In this document: in pieces, positions 1-7,685 of the stretch
How the letters are laid out: every line of letters begins with the position of its first letter
How positions within the stretch are numbered: the stretch's first letter is position 1
NCBI RefSeq assembly: GCF_002083135.2
Contig: NZ_NBTM02000001.1
Coordinates: 992,001-1,056,000, forward strand
Source of the DNA: Aerococcus viridans
GTDB lineage: Bacteria > Bacillota > Bacilli > Lactobacillales > Aerococcaceae
Reading direction: 5' to 3'
DNA: 64,000 nt
The notes under the pieces: generated by a model
Told to the model about the DNA's origin: nothing
Database searches by the model: none
The model's input: the letters and a program-made list of their open reading frames with translations, nothing else
Made by a program: the position numbers and the translations under genes

Positions 1-1093
1 CTCGTCTTAGTCCGCTTGGTAAATTAACTAACTTGGACTGCGCTAACTGAGCTTTAAATGCTTCAGAATCATTCTCTTGGAGCGACTCACGCAAGTTATG
101 GATAAGATTATAGGTGTCTTTTAATAATGGATTCTTGTCCAGTAAATAATCTAAAATACCACCGGTATTCGTAAGCCAATCGAATAACTTGAATGATTGA
201 TAATCCCATGAGCTTAGGCTTTCTCGGGGCATTAAGAATAGTCGCCAATATCTTTTATATTTGTTGTACAATCTATGGTCTGGAATTCTAAAGGCATTCA
301 TTACTTCAATACGTAACTTATTCAATTCTCGATTTAACGCTTGAACTAAGTGGAAGCGATCAATAATAATTTTGGCATTGGGAAATACCTCTCTAACGAC
401 TTCCATATAAGGCATGTACATGTCCATTGTAACTGTTTGAACTTTCTGACGAGTTTTCAACGGATAGGCAAAAAAGTAATCACGTAGCTTGAATTTTCTG
501 CGATCTCCTAGCACATCTACAATACGTGAATCCGTATTATCTATAAAGACAAAGCTCATATTTCCTTCGGCATGCTTTACACCTTTGAATTCATCGAAAG
601 CAATATGCTCAGGTAACGCATCGAAGATGCTAGGTTTAAGGTCTTTACCAGCACCATTAATTACCCGTTGAACTGTATGATCAGAAACGTTGCATGTCTC
701 TGCGATATGTTTAAGTGTCAACGCATTGGTAGCAAAGTCTAATACCATCCGTTTAACGCGCTTAGAAATAAAACAGTTATCACCGACTATCTCTGATTTA
801 GCAGTGAAGTAGCTATTACATTCTCTACAGTGATATCGTTGTTTTCGTAATTCAAGGTAGGCAGGTAACCCTGATATCTTTGTTAGCGTGATTCTTGATT
901 TTTTAGATCCATTCTTAACGATACTATTTCCTTGTTTAGCGCAGCCGCAGGCTGGACAATACTGAGGATTTACATCTAACCTGCCGAAATAAATCAGTGA
1001 CTTTACATTCTTAACTGTCATTTCTTCAACTTTATCTTCGAAAATTATATTTTCATCTTTCAATTGCAACGTGGTATTGATAAACTTATTCAT
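1..1093 (-). CDS. ISL3-family DDE transposase, C-terminus beyond window edge
   Basis: This open frame of 364 codons starts at an ATG (1093-1091) and runs off the left edge without a stop. The N-terminus carries a zinc-finger pair (Cys46/Cys49 and Cys89/Cys92), then a helix-turn-helix around residues 125-145, then the ISL3 catalytic domain with AFDEFK (Asp167) and IIDRFHLV (Asp245). Family members are about 400-430 residues, so roughly 50-70 residues are missing. No frameshift or stop is visible in the part present, so the copy may be functional. It would cut and paste its own element. Confidence 0.9.
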   Translation of the reverse strand, partial: MNKFINTTLQLKDENIIFEDKVEEMTVKNVKSLIYFGRLDVNPQYCPACGCAKQGNSIVKNGSKKSRITLTKISGLPAYLELRKQRYHCRECNSYFTAKSEIVGDNCFISKRVKRMVLDFATNALTLKHIAETCNVSDHTVQRVINGAGKDLKPSIFDALPEHIAFDEFKGVKHAEGNMSFVFIDNTDSRIVDVLGDRRKFKLRDYFFAYPLKTRQKVQTVTMDMYMPYMEVVREVFPNAKIIIDRFHLVQALNRELNKLRIEVMNAFRIPDHRLYNKYKRYWRLFLMPRESLSSWDYQSFKLFDWLTNTGGILDYLLDKNPLLKDTYNLIHNLRESLQENDSEAFKAQLAQSKLVNLPSGLRR

Positions 1094-1221
1094 ACGGGGA
1101 ATCTCCTATCTTATCATGGTTGTCGTTAACTTTATGATAATGGAGATTCTTCTTTTTTTGTAAAAAAAATAGAACCAATGACTTTCTTTAAAAAGTCATC
1201 AGTCCTATATATTGTAGAGCC
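1..1221 (-). mobile_element. ISL3-family insertion sequence, partial (left part outside the window)
   Basis: A transposase gene on the minus strand is followed outward by an AT-rich end. The end contains an 8-bp hairpin (ATGACTTT at 1178-1185 with AAAGTCAT at 1192-1199) and finishes, read inward, with GGCTCTAC at 1214-1221, which resembles the GGCTCTT-type tips of ISL3 elements. ISL3 elements normally make 8-bp target duplications. The flanking octamer here would be ATAAGCTT, but the other end is outside the window, so this cannot be confirmed. Confidence 0.75.
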
Positions 1222-1247
1222 ATAAGCTTTCACAATAAGTCGTATGA

Positions 1248-1281
1248 AGCGGACTGTCATGTTGATACAGTCCGCTTTTTT
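1248..1281 (+). terminator. Rho-independent terminator, orphan
   Basis: GCGGACTGT and ACAGTCCGC form a perfect 9-bp stem with a 9-nt loop, followed by seven T. No plus-strand gene precedes it; the insertion sequence ends 27 bp upstream. It probably served a gene now displaced or separated by the element. Confidence 0.8.
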
Positions 1282-1403
1282 CATTTACTTTGGCATATCT
1301 CTTAATTGTGGTGAATTAGGGGCAGCCACCAAAAAGGTATGATATTTAGCCTAAATCACTGCCTTGACTAGTAGACATATTATTTTCTCTGGTATATTAG
1401 ATA

Positions 1404-1412
1404 TGCTATAAT
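1404..1412 (+). promoter_or_regulatory. Extended -10 promoter of the 92-aa membrane protein
   Basis: TGCTATAAT is a perfect extended -10. No good -35 lies 17 bp upstream. Because the upstream ATG at 1411 overlaps this box, it cannot be the start codon of the gene, which supports the start at 1441. Confidence 0.6.
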
Positions 1413-1440
1413 GTATACAATAATTATGGGGAGTGATATC

Positions 1441-1719
1441 ATGGAACAATCAACTAAAAAAGGTTTAATTGCTTTAGGTGCAATTGCTGCAATCGCAGGT
1501 ATTGCCGCTGTCGCATTATATCAAGAAGATAAAAACTCAGTAGTCAGTGATTTCATCGATGATGCTGGTCGCCAATTACGCCATACAGGTCGTGACTTAG
1601 CTCGTCGTGCTAATGATGTATCATTTTTACCAAACCGCTCATTGGGTGATCGTGTAAAAGATTCAGCAGCAGATGCTTACGATTATGCTGTAGGCCAAGC
1701 AAAATCATTTACAAAATAA
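1441..1719 (+). CDS. Small membrane-anchored protein, unknown function
   Basis: The product is 92 residues. The start is the ATG at 1441, 6 nt after GGGGAGTG; an in-frame ATG at 1411 lies inside the promoter. Residues 7-28 form one Ala/Ile-rich transmembrane segment. The rest is a charged amphipathic region with several Arg and Asp residues. The layout (one N-terminal membrane anchor plus a helical tail) resembles YtxH-type stress proteins, but I see no diagnostic motif. It has its own promoter and terminator, so it is monocistronic. No function is assigned. Confidence 0.7.
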   Translation: MEQSTKKGLIALGAIAAIAGIAAVALYQEDKNSVVSDFIDDAGRQLRHTGRDLARRANDVSFLPNRSLGDRVKDSAADAYDYAVGQAKSFTK

Positions 1720-1731
1720 ATCGAAAATAAA

Positions 1732-1775
1732 TGCCTCCAATTGCTATGCTTAATAGTGGTTGGGGGTATTTTTTA
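1732..1775 (+). terminator. Terminator of the 92-aa membrane protein gene
   Basis: TGCCTCCAATTGCT pairs along its whole length with AGTGGTTGGGGGTA (14 pairs, several G-U), loop of 9, then a run of six T. Confidence 0.8.
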
Positions 1776-1850
1776 TTTTATCCAGAATGACATTAGCAGT
1801 TGAAACTGGTACACTTATGAATATGAGATTTTAAAAAGAAGGGTGAAATA

Positions 1851-2702
1851 ATGATGAGAATTGGTTACCAAGGCATACCGGGGGCTTATAGCGAGGCAGC
1901 AACGATTGCTTTTGTGCGCGAACAGTTGCATGTTGAGATTGATGATGAACGTTTGGAAATTATTTCCTATGATGACTTCCAACCTATGGTAGATGACTTA
2001 GTGGCTGAAAAAGTAGACCGAATTGTCATGCCAATTGAGAATTCGACAACAGGATTAATTGCTCGAACAATGGATATTATCCGTTACCAACCCGTCCTAG
2101 CAAAATATGAACATTACCAACCGGTGAACCATGTCTTATGGGGATTGCCTGGTGCTGATATTCATCAAGTGACGAAAGTTTACTCTCATCCAGAAGCCCT
2201 GTCACAGTGTAAATTATTATTTGACCGCTATCCCAATATGGAACCTGTAGCTTATATTGATACCGCTGTTTCAGCGGAATATATTGTCCAGGAGGATGAC
2301 CCTACTATCGCAGCGATTGCCAGCCCTCGTGCGGGTGAATTGCACGGTTTACAAGCTCTAGAACCAGCAGCATACGATGAATCAGGGAATATGACGCGAT
2401 TTTTAGTCTTTGAACGATATGACAATATCGATATGACCAATACCCATGAAAAAATCATGTTGTATATTGAAACTCCGCATGAACCAGGTGCTTTGGCCAA
2501 GTTACTACAGGTATTAGATGTTTACCGGATCAACTTGGACGGATTGAATGCCCGTCCAATTCCGATGAAACCCTTCCGTTACGGCTTCTTTATTGAAGCA
2601 GACCCAAGCAATATGATTGGGGATTTAGAGTCATTGGAGAAAATCTTAAAAGCATTATCAACCCATATTCAAGTGGTAGCGCAATTTAAACAAAATCGTT
2701 AG
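1851..2702 (+). CDS. pheA: Prephenate dehydratase
   Basis: The product (283 aa) converts prephenate to phenylpyruvate, the committed step to phenylalanine. The first ~190 residues are the periplasmic-binding-protein-like catalytic domain, ending in the conserved Thr-Arg-Phe motif (residues 182-184, GNMTRFLVF). Residues ~200-275 form an ACT domain (EPGALAKLLQVL) that in this family binds phenylalanine for feedback inhibition. It is the stand-alone form, not fused to chorismate mutase. GGGTGA lies 5 nt before the ATG; a second ATG follows directly. No other aromatic pathway gene is nearby. Confidence 0.93.
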   Translation: MMRIGYQGIPGAYSEAATIAFVREQLHVEIDDERLEIISYDDFQPMVDDLVAEKVDRIVMPIENSTTGLIARTMDIIRYQPVLAKYEHYQPVNHVLWGLPGADIHQVTKVYSHPEALSQCKLLFDRYPNMEPVAYIDTAVSAEYIVQEDDPTIAAIASPRAGELHGLQALEPAAYDESGNMTRFLVFERYDNIDMTNTHEKIMLYIETPHEPGALAKLLQVLDVYRINLDGLNARPIPMKPFRYGFFIEADPSNMIGDLESLEKILKALSTHIQVVAQFKQNR

Positions 2703-2807
2703 ATTAACGATACGAGTTCCTTTTTCCAAAAGAATATTATTATAAAATAAACCGCTTACATGATACAATGAACTTGTATAGTCAGATAGGATATAGGAGG
2801 AATTTTC

Positions 2808-3803
2808 ATGGATAAACGTAAGGTAATTATTGATACGGACCCAGGAATTGACGATGCAGCGGCTTTGATGACGGCTTTATCGGACGATAGCTTGGAAATT
2901 TTAGGTTTCACTACGGTTGCAGGGAATAAGGGATTGGATATGACCACCACGAATGCGGTTCGGGTATCTACTTATTTCGATGGTCGCGTGAAGATTTATC
3001 CGGGGGCTGACAACGATTATACCTCTTTAAAAGACAATAAACCACCAAGAGAGAATGCAACTGGGAATATTCACGGATCAAACGGAATGGGCGGCGTTGA
3101 TTTCCCCTATGATGAAAGTTTAATTCAAGACCAGCACGCAGTTGACTTCATTCTTGAGCAAGTTAAAGCACATCCTGGTGAAATCGATTTGATTACCTTA
3201 GGACCACTAACGAATATTGCTTTGGCCGTTGAAAAAGATTTAGCGACCATGAAACAAGTCCGATCAATCATGTCTATGGGCGGGGCTGCTTTTGACGGGA
3301 ACACCAACCCAGTAGCGGAATTTAACTACTGGTTTGACCCAGTTTCAGTCGATATCGTCTATCAAGCCTTGGGTGAATCTGTTCCGATTACAATGGTTGG
3401 TTTAGACGTGACGAGACCGTCCCTCTTGGATATGAACGACTTAGAATTTATCCGTCAAGCAGGCGGTGAACTAGGCAGCATGATCCGTGAAATGTTTGAT
3501 GATTATGTCCTCAATTCATTTGAAAATGAAGGCAAAATTGGAATCGTTATCCATGACCTCGTAGCAGTTGTCGGTTATCTACATCCAGAGATCCTAACTG
3601 AGGTTTACCATACTAATTTAGTTATTGAAACTAAAGGTGAATATACATATGGGCAAACGGTCATCGACTTTGAAGAACGAACAGACAGACCAAAGAACGT
3701 CTATATCGCAATGGACATTGATCTTGAAGCCTATAAAGGCCATGTTATCTCAACCCTATTCGGTGAAGACAAGTACGATCAATACCTAGAGATGCTGGAT
3801 TAA
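2808..3803 (+). CDS. Inosine/uridine-preferring nucleoside hydrolase
   Basis: The product (331 aa, normal length) hydrolyses the N-glycosidic bond of nucleosides to base plus ribose. The N-terminal calcium-binding Asp cluster is present as DTDPGIDDA at residues 9-17. MSMGGAAFDGNTNPVAEFNYWFD-type residues near 160-180 and a C-terminal HDLVAV with the metal Asp also match the family. AGGAGG lies 8 nt before the ATG. The substrate cannot be read from sequence (inosine, uridine or both). It stands between pheA and treR with no obvious pathway partner; a 36-nt gap to the treR ribosome binding site suggests possible co-transcription. Confidence 0.9.
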   Translation: MDKRKVIIDTDPGIDDAAALMTALSDDSLEILGFTTVAGNKGLDMTTTNAVRVSTYFDGRVKIYPGADNDYTSLKDNKPPRENATGNIHGSNGMGGVDFPYDESLIQDQHAVDFILEQVKAHPGEIDLITLGPLTNIALAVEKDLATMKQVRSIMSMGGAAFDGNTNPVAEFNYWFDPVSVDIVYQALGESVPITMVGLDVTRPSLLDMNDLEFIRQAGGELGSMIREMFDDYVLNSFENEGKIGIVIHDLVAVVGYLHPEILTEVYHTNLVIETKGEYTYGQTVIDFEERTDRPKNVYIAMDIDLEAYKGHVISTLFGEDKYDQYLEMLD

Positions 3804-3854
3804 CTTCCAGCGAAAAGGACACACAAAATGAAGCTAGATAAGTAGGTGACGGAA

Positions 3855-4571
3855 ATGTACAAGTTCGAATTTATTTCCGCTGATATTCAAAATAAAATCC
3901 ACCAGGGCATCTACCCTGTAGGAAGGTTACTTCCCAGTGAAAATGACCTGGCCAAGACTTACGACGTATCGCGCGAAACCATTCGAAAAGCGCAGAAAAA
4001 ATTGGAAGACACCGGTTTTATCCAGAAGAAACAAGGTAAAGGGGCTATCGTCCTAGACTTTGCCCGTTTTTCTTTTCCTATATCCGGTTTAACTTCCTAC
4101 AAGGAATTGCAAGAAACCCAACACTTCCAAACTGCAACCCAAGTTTTGAGTAATAAACGGGTAGCGGCACCTGACTTTCTCGTCGGTGAAGACGGTGTTG
4201 AAGCGGACGAACCTTTCATCCACCTGATTCGGGCCCGTGAAATGGAAGGGGAAACGGTCATTGTTGACCACGACTACCTCCGCGTATCCGTTGTCCAAGA
4301 TGGGGTACCAGATGAAATTGCGGAAGTATCTATTTATCAATACTTTGAACAAGAACTGGACTTACAAATATCCTTTGCCAATAAGGAAATTGTGGCCAAA
4401 AAGGCGGATGATATAGATCAAAAAGAAATGGCCATTGGCCCGGATGACTATATTATTCAAGTCAACAGCCATGTTTACTTAGAAGATGCCACCTTTTTCC
4501 AATACACTTCATCCCACCACCGTATTGATAAATTTCGATTTGCAGAATTTGCACGGCGAACAGGTCATTAA
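3855..4571 (+). CDS. treR: Trehalose operon repressor, GntR family
   Basis: The product is 238 residues, the same length as Bacillus TreR. Residues ~1-65 are a GntR winged helix (LPSENDLAKTYDVSRETIRKAQ). The rest is a UTRA effector domain; the C-terminus HRIDKFRFAEFARR is characteristic of TreR. In the family, trehalose-6-phosphate binding releases DNA. I choose the ATG at 3855 because AGGTGA sits 5 nt upstream; the GTG at 3846 has no such site. Its likely target is the palindrome in front of treP (9244-9261). The gene is separated from treP-treC by a lipoprotein gene and a decayed gene. Confidence 0.9.
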   Translation: MYKFEFISADIQNKIHQGIYPVGRLLPSENDLAKTYDVSRETIRKAQKKLEDTGFIQKKQGKGAIVLDFARFSFPISGLTSYKELQETQHFQTATQVLSNKRVAAPDFLVGEDGVEADEPFIHLIRAREMEGETVIVDHDYLRVSVVQDGVPDEIAEVSIYQYFEQELDLQISFANKEIVAKKADDIDQKEMAIGPDDYIIQVNSHVYLEDATFFQYTSSHHRIDKFRFAEFARRTGH

Positions 4572-4599
4572 TCAATAGGATTGTATTTTCATAATTAAT

Positions 4600-4647
4600 A
4601 AAGTGTCCTCGATTAGCCGTTGTGGTGAAGTTGAGGGCACTTTTTCT
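4600..4647 (+). terminator. Terminator of treR
   Basis: AAGTGTCCTCGA pairs with TTGAGGGCACTT (12 pairs, two G-U), followed by TTTTTCTTT. Confidence 0.8.
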
Positions 4648-4701
4648 TTCATTTCTAGGTATTGGATTTTTAGTTATGACAAAGAAAATGGTATTTTTTA
4701 C

Positions 4702-4710
4702 TGGTACAAT
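4702..4710 (+). promoter_or_regulatory. Extended -10 promoter of the 200-aa lipoprotein
   Basis: TGGTACAAT is an extended -10, 20 nt before the start codon. No clear -35 is visible. Confidence 0.45.
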
Positions 4711-4730
4711 AAAGAAAAGGGAGCGATTTT

Positions 4731-5333
4731 ATGTTGAAAAGATACGCAATATTGTTGGTGACAAGTATTTTAGTGTCTGGGTGTGCATATACAAGTAATA
4801 ATGAGCAAGATGCAAATACAGCATCTACTGCCAATGACAGTTCAGTAATCTCTTCAAGTGATGATCAAGCAAGCGGTCAATCGGTTAGTACAAGTGATGA
4901 GAATACCGGTGATCTAAACATTGAGCCTATTACGCTAAATGAGATTGAAGAAAAAATTGCAACAGGGGATAGTTTCTTTGTTTTTCTACCAGGTGCTTCA
5001 GATGAAGAGAATACTCGACTTGAACAGACGATTTCAGAAACCTATGACATGATTGGTGACCAACTTACCGATGTTTATCCTGAAGGTGAAGGCTATACCT
5101 ATAAGCTTGATTCAACTGAAAATACAGATGAATATGATAAGTTTCTAACCGACTATCAGCTAGAAGATCATCCAGCACTCATATACATCGAAGGACAAAT
5201 CTATACCACTGTTATGAATGAGATTGATGTTGATACGAGTAAAGAAGACATTAGTCGTTTTATAGCCTTTCCTTATGATGAGGATGATATGACGACTGCA
5301 CCAGATACTAAAATAGATGAGAGTGAAAATTAA
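4731..5333 (+). CDS. Lipoprotein, thioredoxin-like fold possible
   Basis: The product is 200 residues. The signal peptide ends in the lipobox LVSGC (Cys18), so it should be lipid-anchored outside the membrane. A Ser/Thr/Asn/Asp-rich linker (~20-65) follows. The globular part contains FFVFLPGA and later DHPALIYIEG, whose pattern resembles the strand before, and the cis-Pro loop of, thioredoxin folds, but there is no CxxC. This is an inference from pattern only. AAGGGAG lies 8 nt before the ATG. Function unknown. Confidence 0.75.
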   Translation: MLKRYAILLVTSILVSGCAYTSNNEQDANTASTANDSSVISSSDDQASGQSVSTSDENTGDLNIEPITLNEIEEKIATGDSFFVFLPGASDEENTRLEQTISETYDMIGDQLTDVYPEGEGYTYKLDSTENTDEYDKFLTDYQLEDHPALIYIEGQIYTTVMNEIDVDTSKEDISRFIAFPYDEDDMTTAPDTKIDESEN

Positions 5334-5495
5334 GCAAGCCAAATCAAGTGATTATTTTAGGAGGCGCATTATATGGAGCCAAAACGTGTACTCAAATAGC
5401 GTATGTAACATTAACCTTGTAACGAGCATCGCTGCACAAGTTTTTGGAGAGTTGGTGAACCTCAGTAGGTAAGAGTAAGTGGCGAAGATAGAAAT

Positions 5496-5821
5496 ATGGA
5501 GAACAATTCACTTGAATTAGCAGTGAAAATGCTTGTCTTTATATTCGTGGATGCTTTTCATGCTAAACCGAGAGGGCAAAAGCAAACTAGTAGAAGGTTT
5601 AACAAATTGACTCAAGGATATCCCTGAATAAATGACAAATTAAACCATTTTAATGAGGCTTTATTCCGATTGCAAGTTTTAAATTTTGTAATAGCTATAG
5701 TTGTGGCTGCTTATTGTGCAACAGCAAAAATTTCTACACAGAATAAATATTAGACGCAATTATTGGTTCGATAATAGCCCTAGCTACAACTAATTTATTT
5801 TTGAAGCCGAAAAATAGCTAG
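5496..5821 (+). pseudogene. Decayed gene for a small two-helix membrane protein
   Basis: From an ATG at 5496 the frame runs 43 codons to an in-frame TGA (5625). It then continues in the same frame through a hydrophobic segment (VLNFVIAIVVAAYCATA) to a TAG at 5751. A one-base shift there opens a second hydrophobic stretch (AIIGSIIALATTNLFLKPK) ending at 5821. Joined, the pieces would make a protein of about 105 residues with two membrane segments. I cannot name a family. Upstream, a good AGGAGG at 5360-5365 precedes an ATG (5373) with only eight codons, in the same frame, which may be part of the same ruin. Confidence 0.4.
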
Positions 5822-5872
5822 TTAGGTCTATTAGTATTTAAATAATATGTGGCCTAAAAATGAGGATAATAT

Positions 5873-5910
5873 AAAAATAGGTGAGTAGTTTGTGCTACAC
5901 ACCTATTTTT
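5873..5910. terminator. Bidirectional terminator between the decayed gene and treC
   Basis: AAAAATAGGTG pairs with CACCTATTTTT (11 bp), with GTAG/CTAC inside the loop. T runs occur on both strands. A second short stem, CTTATCAA/TTGATAAG (5913-5933), stands between it and the treC stop. Confidence 0.8.
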
Positions 5911-5934
5911 TGCTTATCAAGTATTTTGATAAGA

Positions 5935-7605
5935 TTATTTCGATAAGAATGCGACTGTTTCATAAGGGCCTAGATTGAATGAGGTAGTCATTTTTTCTAT
6001 TTTCCCATTACCCAATAATTTCTCATAGTCACGAGTTAAATCAACACTTTCAGGTAGGTCAACTTGACTGGTACCTGGGTAGAAGTGTGAGAAGACATAC
6101 AAGATTTGGTCGCCATAAGTCCGGTAGTAAGCCAATACTTCTGGGTGGTCAGCCAATAATTCGTGGTAAGCACCGTCTTGGATGATAGGTAGTTTATGAC
6201 GTAAGGCAATTAACTTTTGGTAGTAAGGGAATATTTTACCGTTCTCTAATTCCTTCGCAACATTGATGTCCTTGTAATTGTCGGCAACTTTTAACCATGG
6301 TGTACCGGTAGTGAAACCGGCATTTTCTGAATCATCCCATTGCATTGGGGTCCGGCTAGTATCGCGGGACTTAAATTTAATAATTTCCATTGCTTCTTCT
6401 TCTGAAACACCTTTATCTAATAAGATTTGGTAGTTGTTGAAGGTTTCGATATCGTTGTAGTCGTTGATGTCGTCGAAATCTGGGTTGGTCATACCAATTT
6501 CTTCCCCTTCAAAGATGTAGGGGGTACCGCGCATCATGTGAATAGTTTGGGCAAGCATGGTAGTTGTTTCGTATGGATAGTTTTCGGTGTCGCCGAAACG
6601 AGAGTTAGCGCGTGGTTGGTCATGGTTGTTCCAGAATAGGGCATTCCACCCGTTGCCATCTGACATGCCTTTTTGCCATTCGTTTAAAATGTCTTTTAAA
6701 GATTGGAAGTCGAAATCAACTTTAGACCATTTCTCGCCGTCTTTGTAATCGACTTTTAAATGGTGGAAGGAGAAGATCATGGCTAATTTCTCTTCATCAG
6801 GATTGGTATAGCGGACACCATCTTCAACTGTGGTAGAAGACATTTCACCCACTGTGACAAAGCCTTCAATATCGCCAAAGGTAGATTGGGCCATTTCTCG
6901 AATCCAAGCGTGTGAATTTTCTGTATCTGTATACAAACGTTTCTCTTGGGTAGAACTTGGGCCGCCAGTAGAGTCTTCTAGGACCTCGCTCTTACCAATT
7001 ACGTTCATAACGTCGAAGCGGATACCGGAAACCCCCTTATCGATCCAGAAGCGGATAACATCGAATAGGGCTTCGCGCACTTTTGGATTATGCCAATTTA
7101 GGTCAGCCTGGGTCACGTCGAAGAGGTGCATATAGTAATTGTCAGTGTCGCCAAATGGTTCCCAAGCAGGGCCACCGAATTTAGATTCCCAGTTGGTTGG
7201 CAGAGACCCGTCTTCTTGAGCGGGACGAATGTAATAGAAGTCTTGGTAGTATTCTTCGCCAGCTAGGGCCTTTTGGAACCACTTGTGTTCAGTAGAAGAG
7301 TGGTTTAAGGGCATGTCTAACATCAGGTCGATGCCACGTTTTTTTCCTTCGCGGGCTAATTCTTCAAAGTCGTCCATAGTCCCAAATCGTGGGTCAATGG
7401 CTGTGTAGTCTGAAATGTCATAACCGTTGTCATTTTGTGGCGATGGGTAGAAGGGGTTCATCCAAATCATGTCGATACCTAGTGTTTCCAGGTAGTCTAA
7501 TTTTTCAATGATTCCTCTAAGATCACCAAAACCGTCCCCATCTGTGTCGTTAAAAGACTTTGGATAAATTTGATAAATTACCTTTTTCCCTAAATCATTT
7601 GTCAT
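5935..7605 (-). CDS. treC: Alpha,alpha-phosphotrehalase (trehalose-6-phosphate hydrolase)
   Basis: The product (556 aa) is a cytoplasmic GH13 enzyme splitting trehalose 6-phosphate into glucose and glucose 6-phosphate. The expected landmarks are present: DMPLNHS (97-103), the nucleophile Asp198 in GIRFDV, the acid Glu254 in TVGEMS and Asp329 in NNHDQ. The ATG at 7605-7603 has AAAGGAGG 8 nt upstream; a longer frame without a ribosome site should be ignored. It follows treP by 80 bp, with a hairpin terminator between them (7625-7658), so its expression may be lower than treP unless read-through is controlled. Confidence 0.95.
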   Translation of the reverse strand: MTNDLGKKVIYQIYPKSFNDTDGDGFGDLRGIIEKLDYLETLGIDMIWMNPFYPSPQNDNGYDISDYTAIDPRFGTMDDFEELAREGKKRGIDLMLDMPLNHSSTEHKWFQKALAGEEYYQDFYYIRPAQEDGSLPTNWESKFGGPAWEPFGDTDNYYMHLFDVTQADLNWHNPKVREALFDVIRFWIDKGVSGIRFDVMNVIGKSEVLEDSTGGPSSTQEKRLYTDTENSHAWIREMAQSTFGDIEGFVTVGEMSSTTVEDGVRYTNPDEEKLAMIFSFHHLKVDYKDGEKWSKVDFDFQSLKDILNEWQKGMSDGNGWNALFWNNHDQPRANSRFGDTENYPYETTTMLAQTIHMMRGTPYIFEGEEIGMTNPDFDDINDYNDIETFNNYQILLDKGVSEEEAMEIIKFKSRDTSRTPMQWDDSENAGFTTGTPWLKVADNYKDINVAKELENGKIFPYYQKLIALRHKLPIIQDGAYHELLADHPEVLAYYRTYGDQILYVFSHFYPGTSQVDLPESVDLTRDYEKLLGNGKIEKMTTSFNLGPYETVAFLSK

Positions 7606-7624
7606 TGTGTCTTCCTCCTTTTTA

Positions 7625-7658
7625 GAAAAAAGCTCGCCAATGGGCATCCAAGGCGAGC
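7625..7658 (-). terminator. Intercistronic terminator or attenuator between treP and treC
   Basis: On the minus strand GCTCGCC and GGCGAGC (7 bp) enclose a 13-nt loop and are followed by TTTTTT, then directly by the treC ribosome binding site. This would cut part of the treP transcripts before treC. Confidence 0.7.
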
Positions 7659-7685
7659 GTGAAACTTGAATCTATCTGGCTAATG

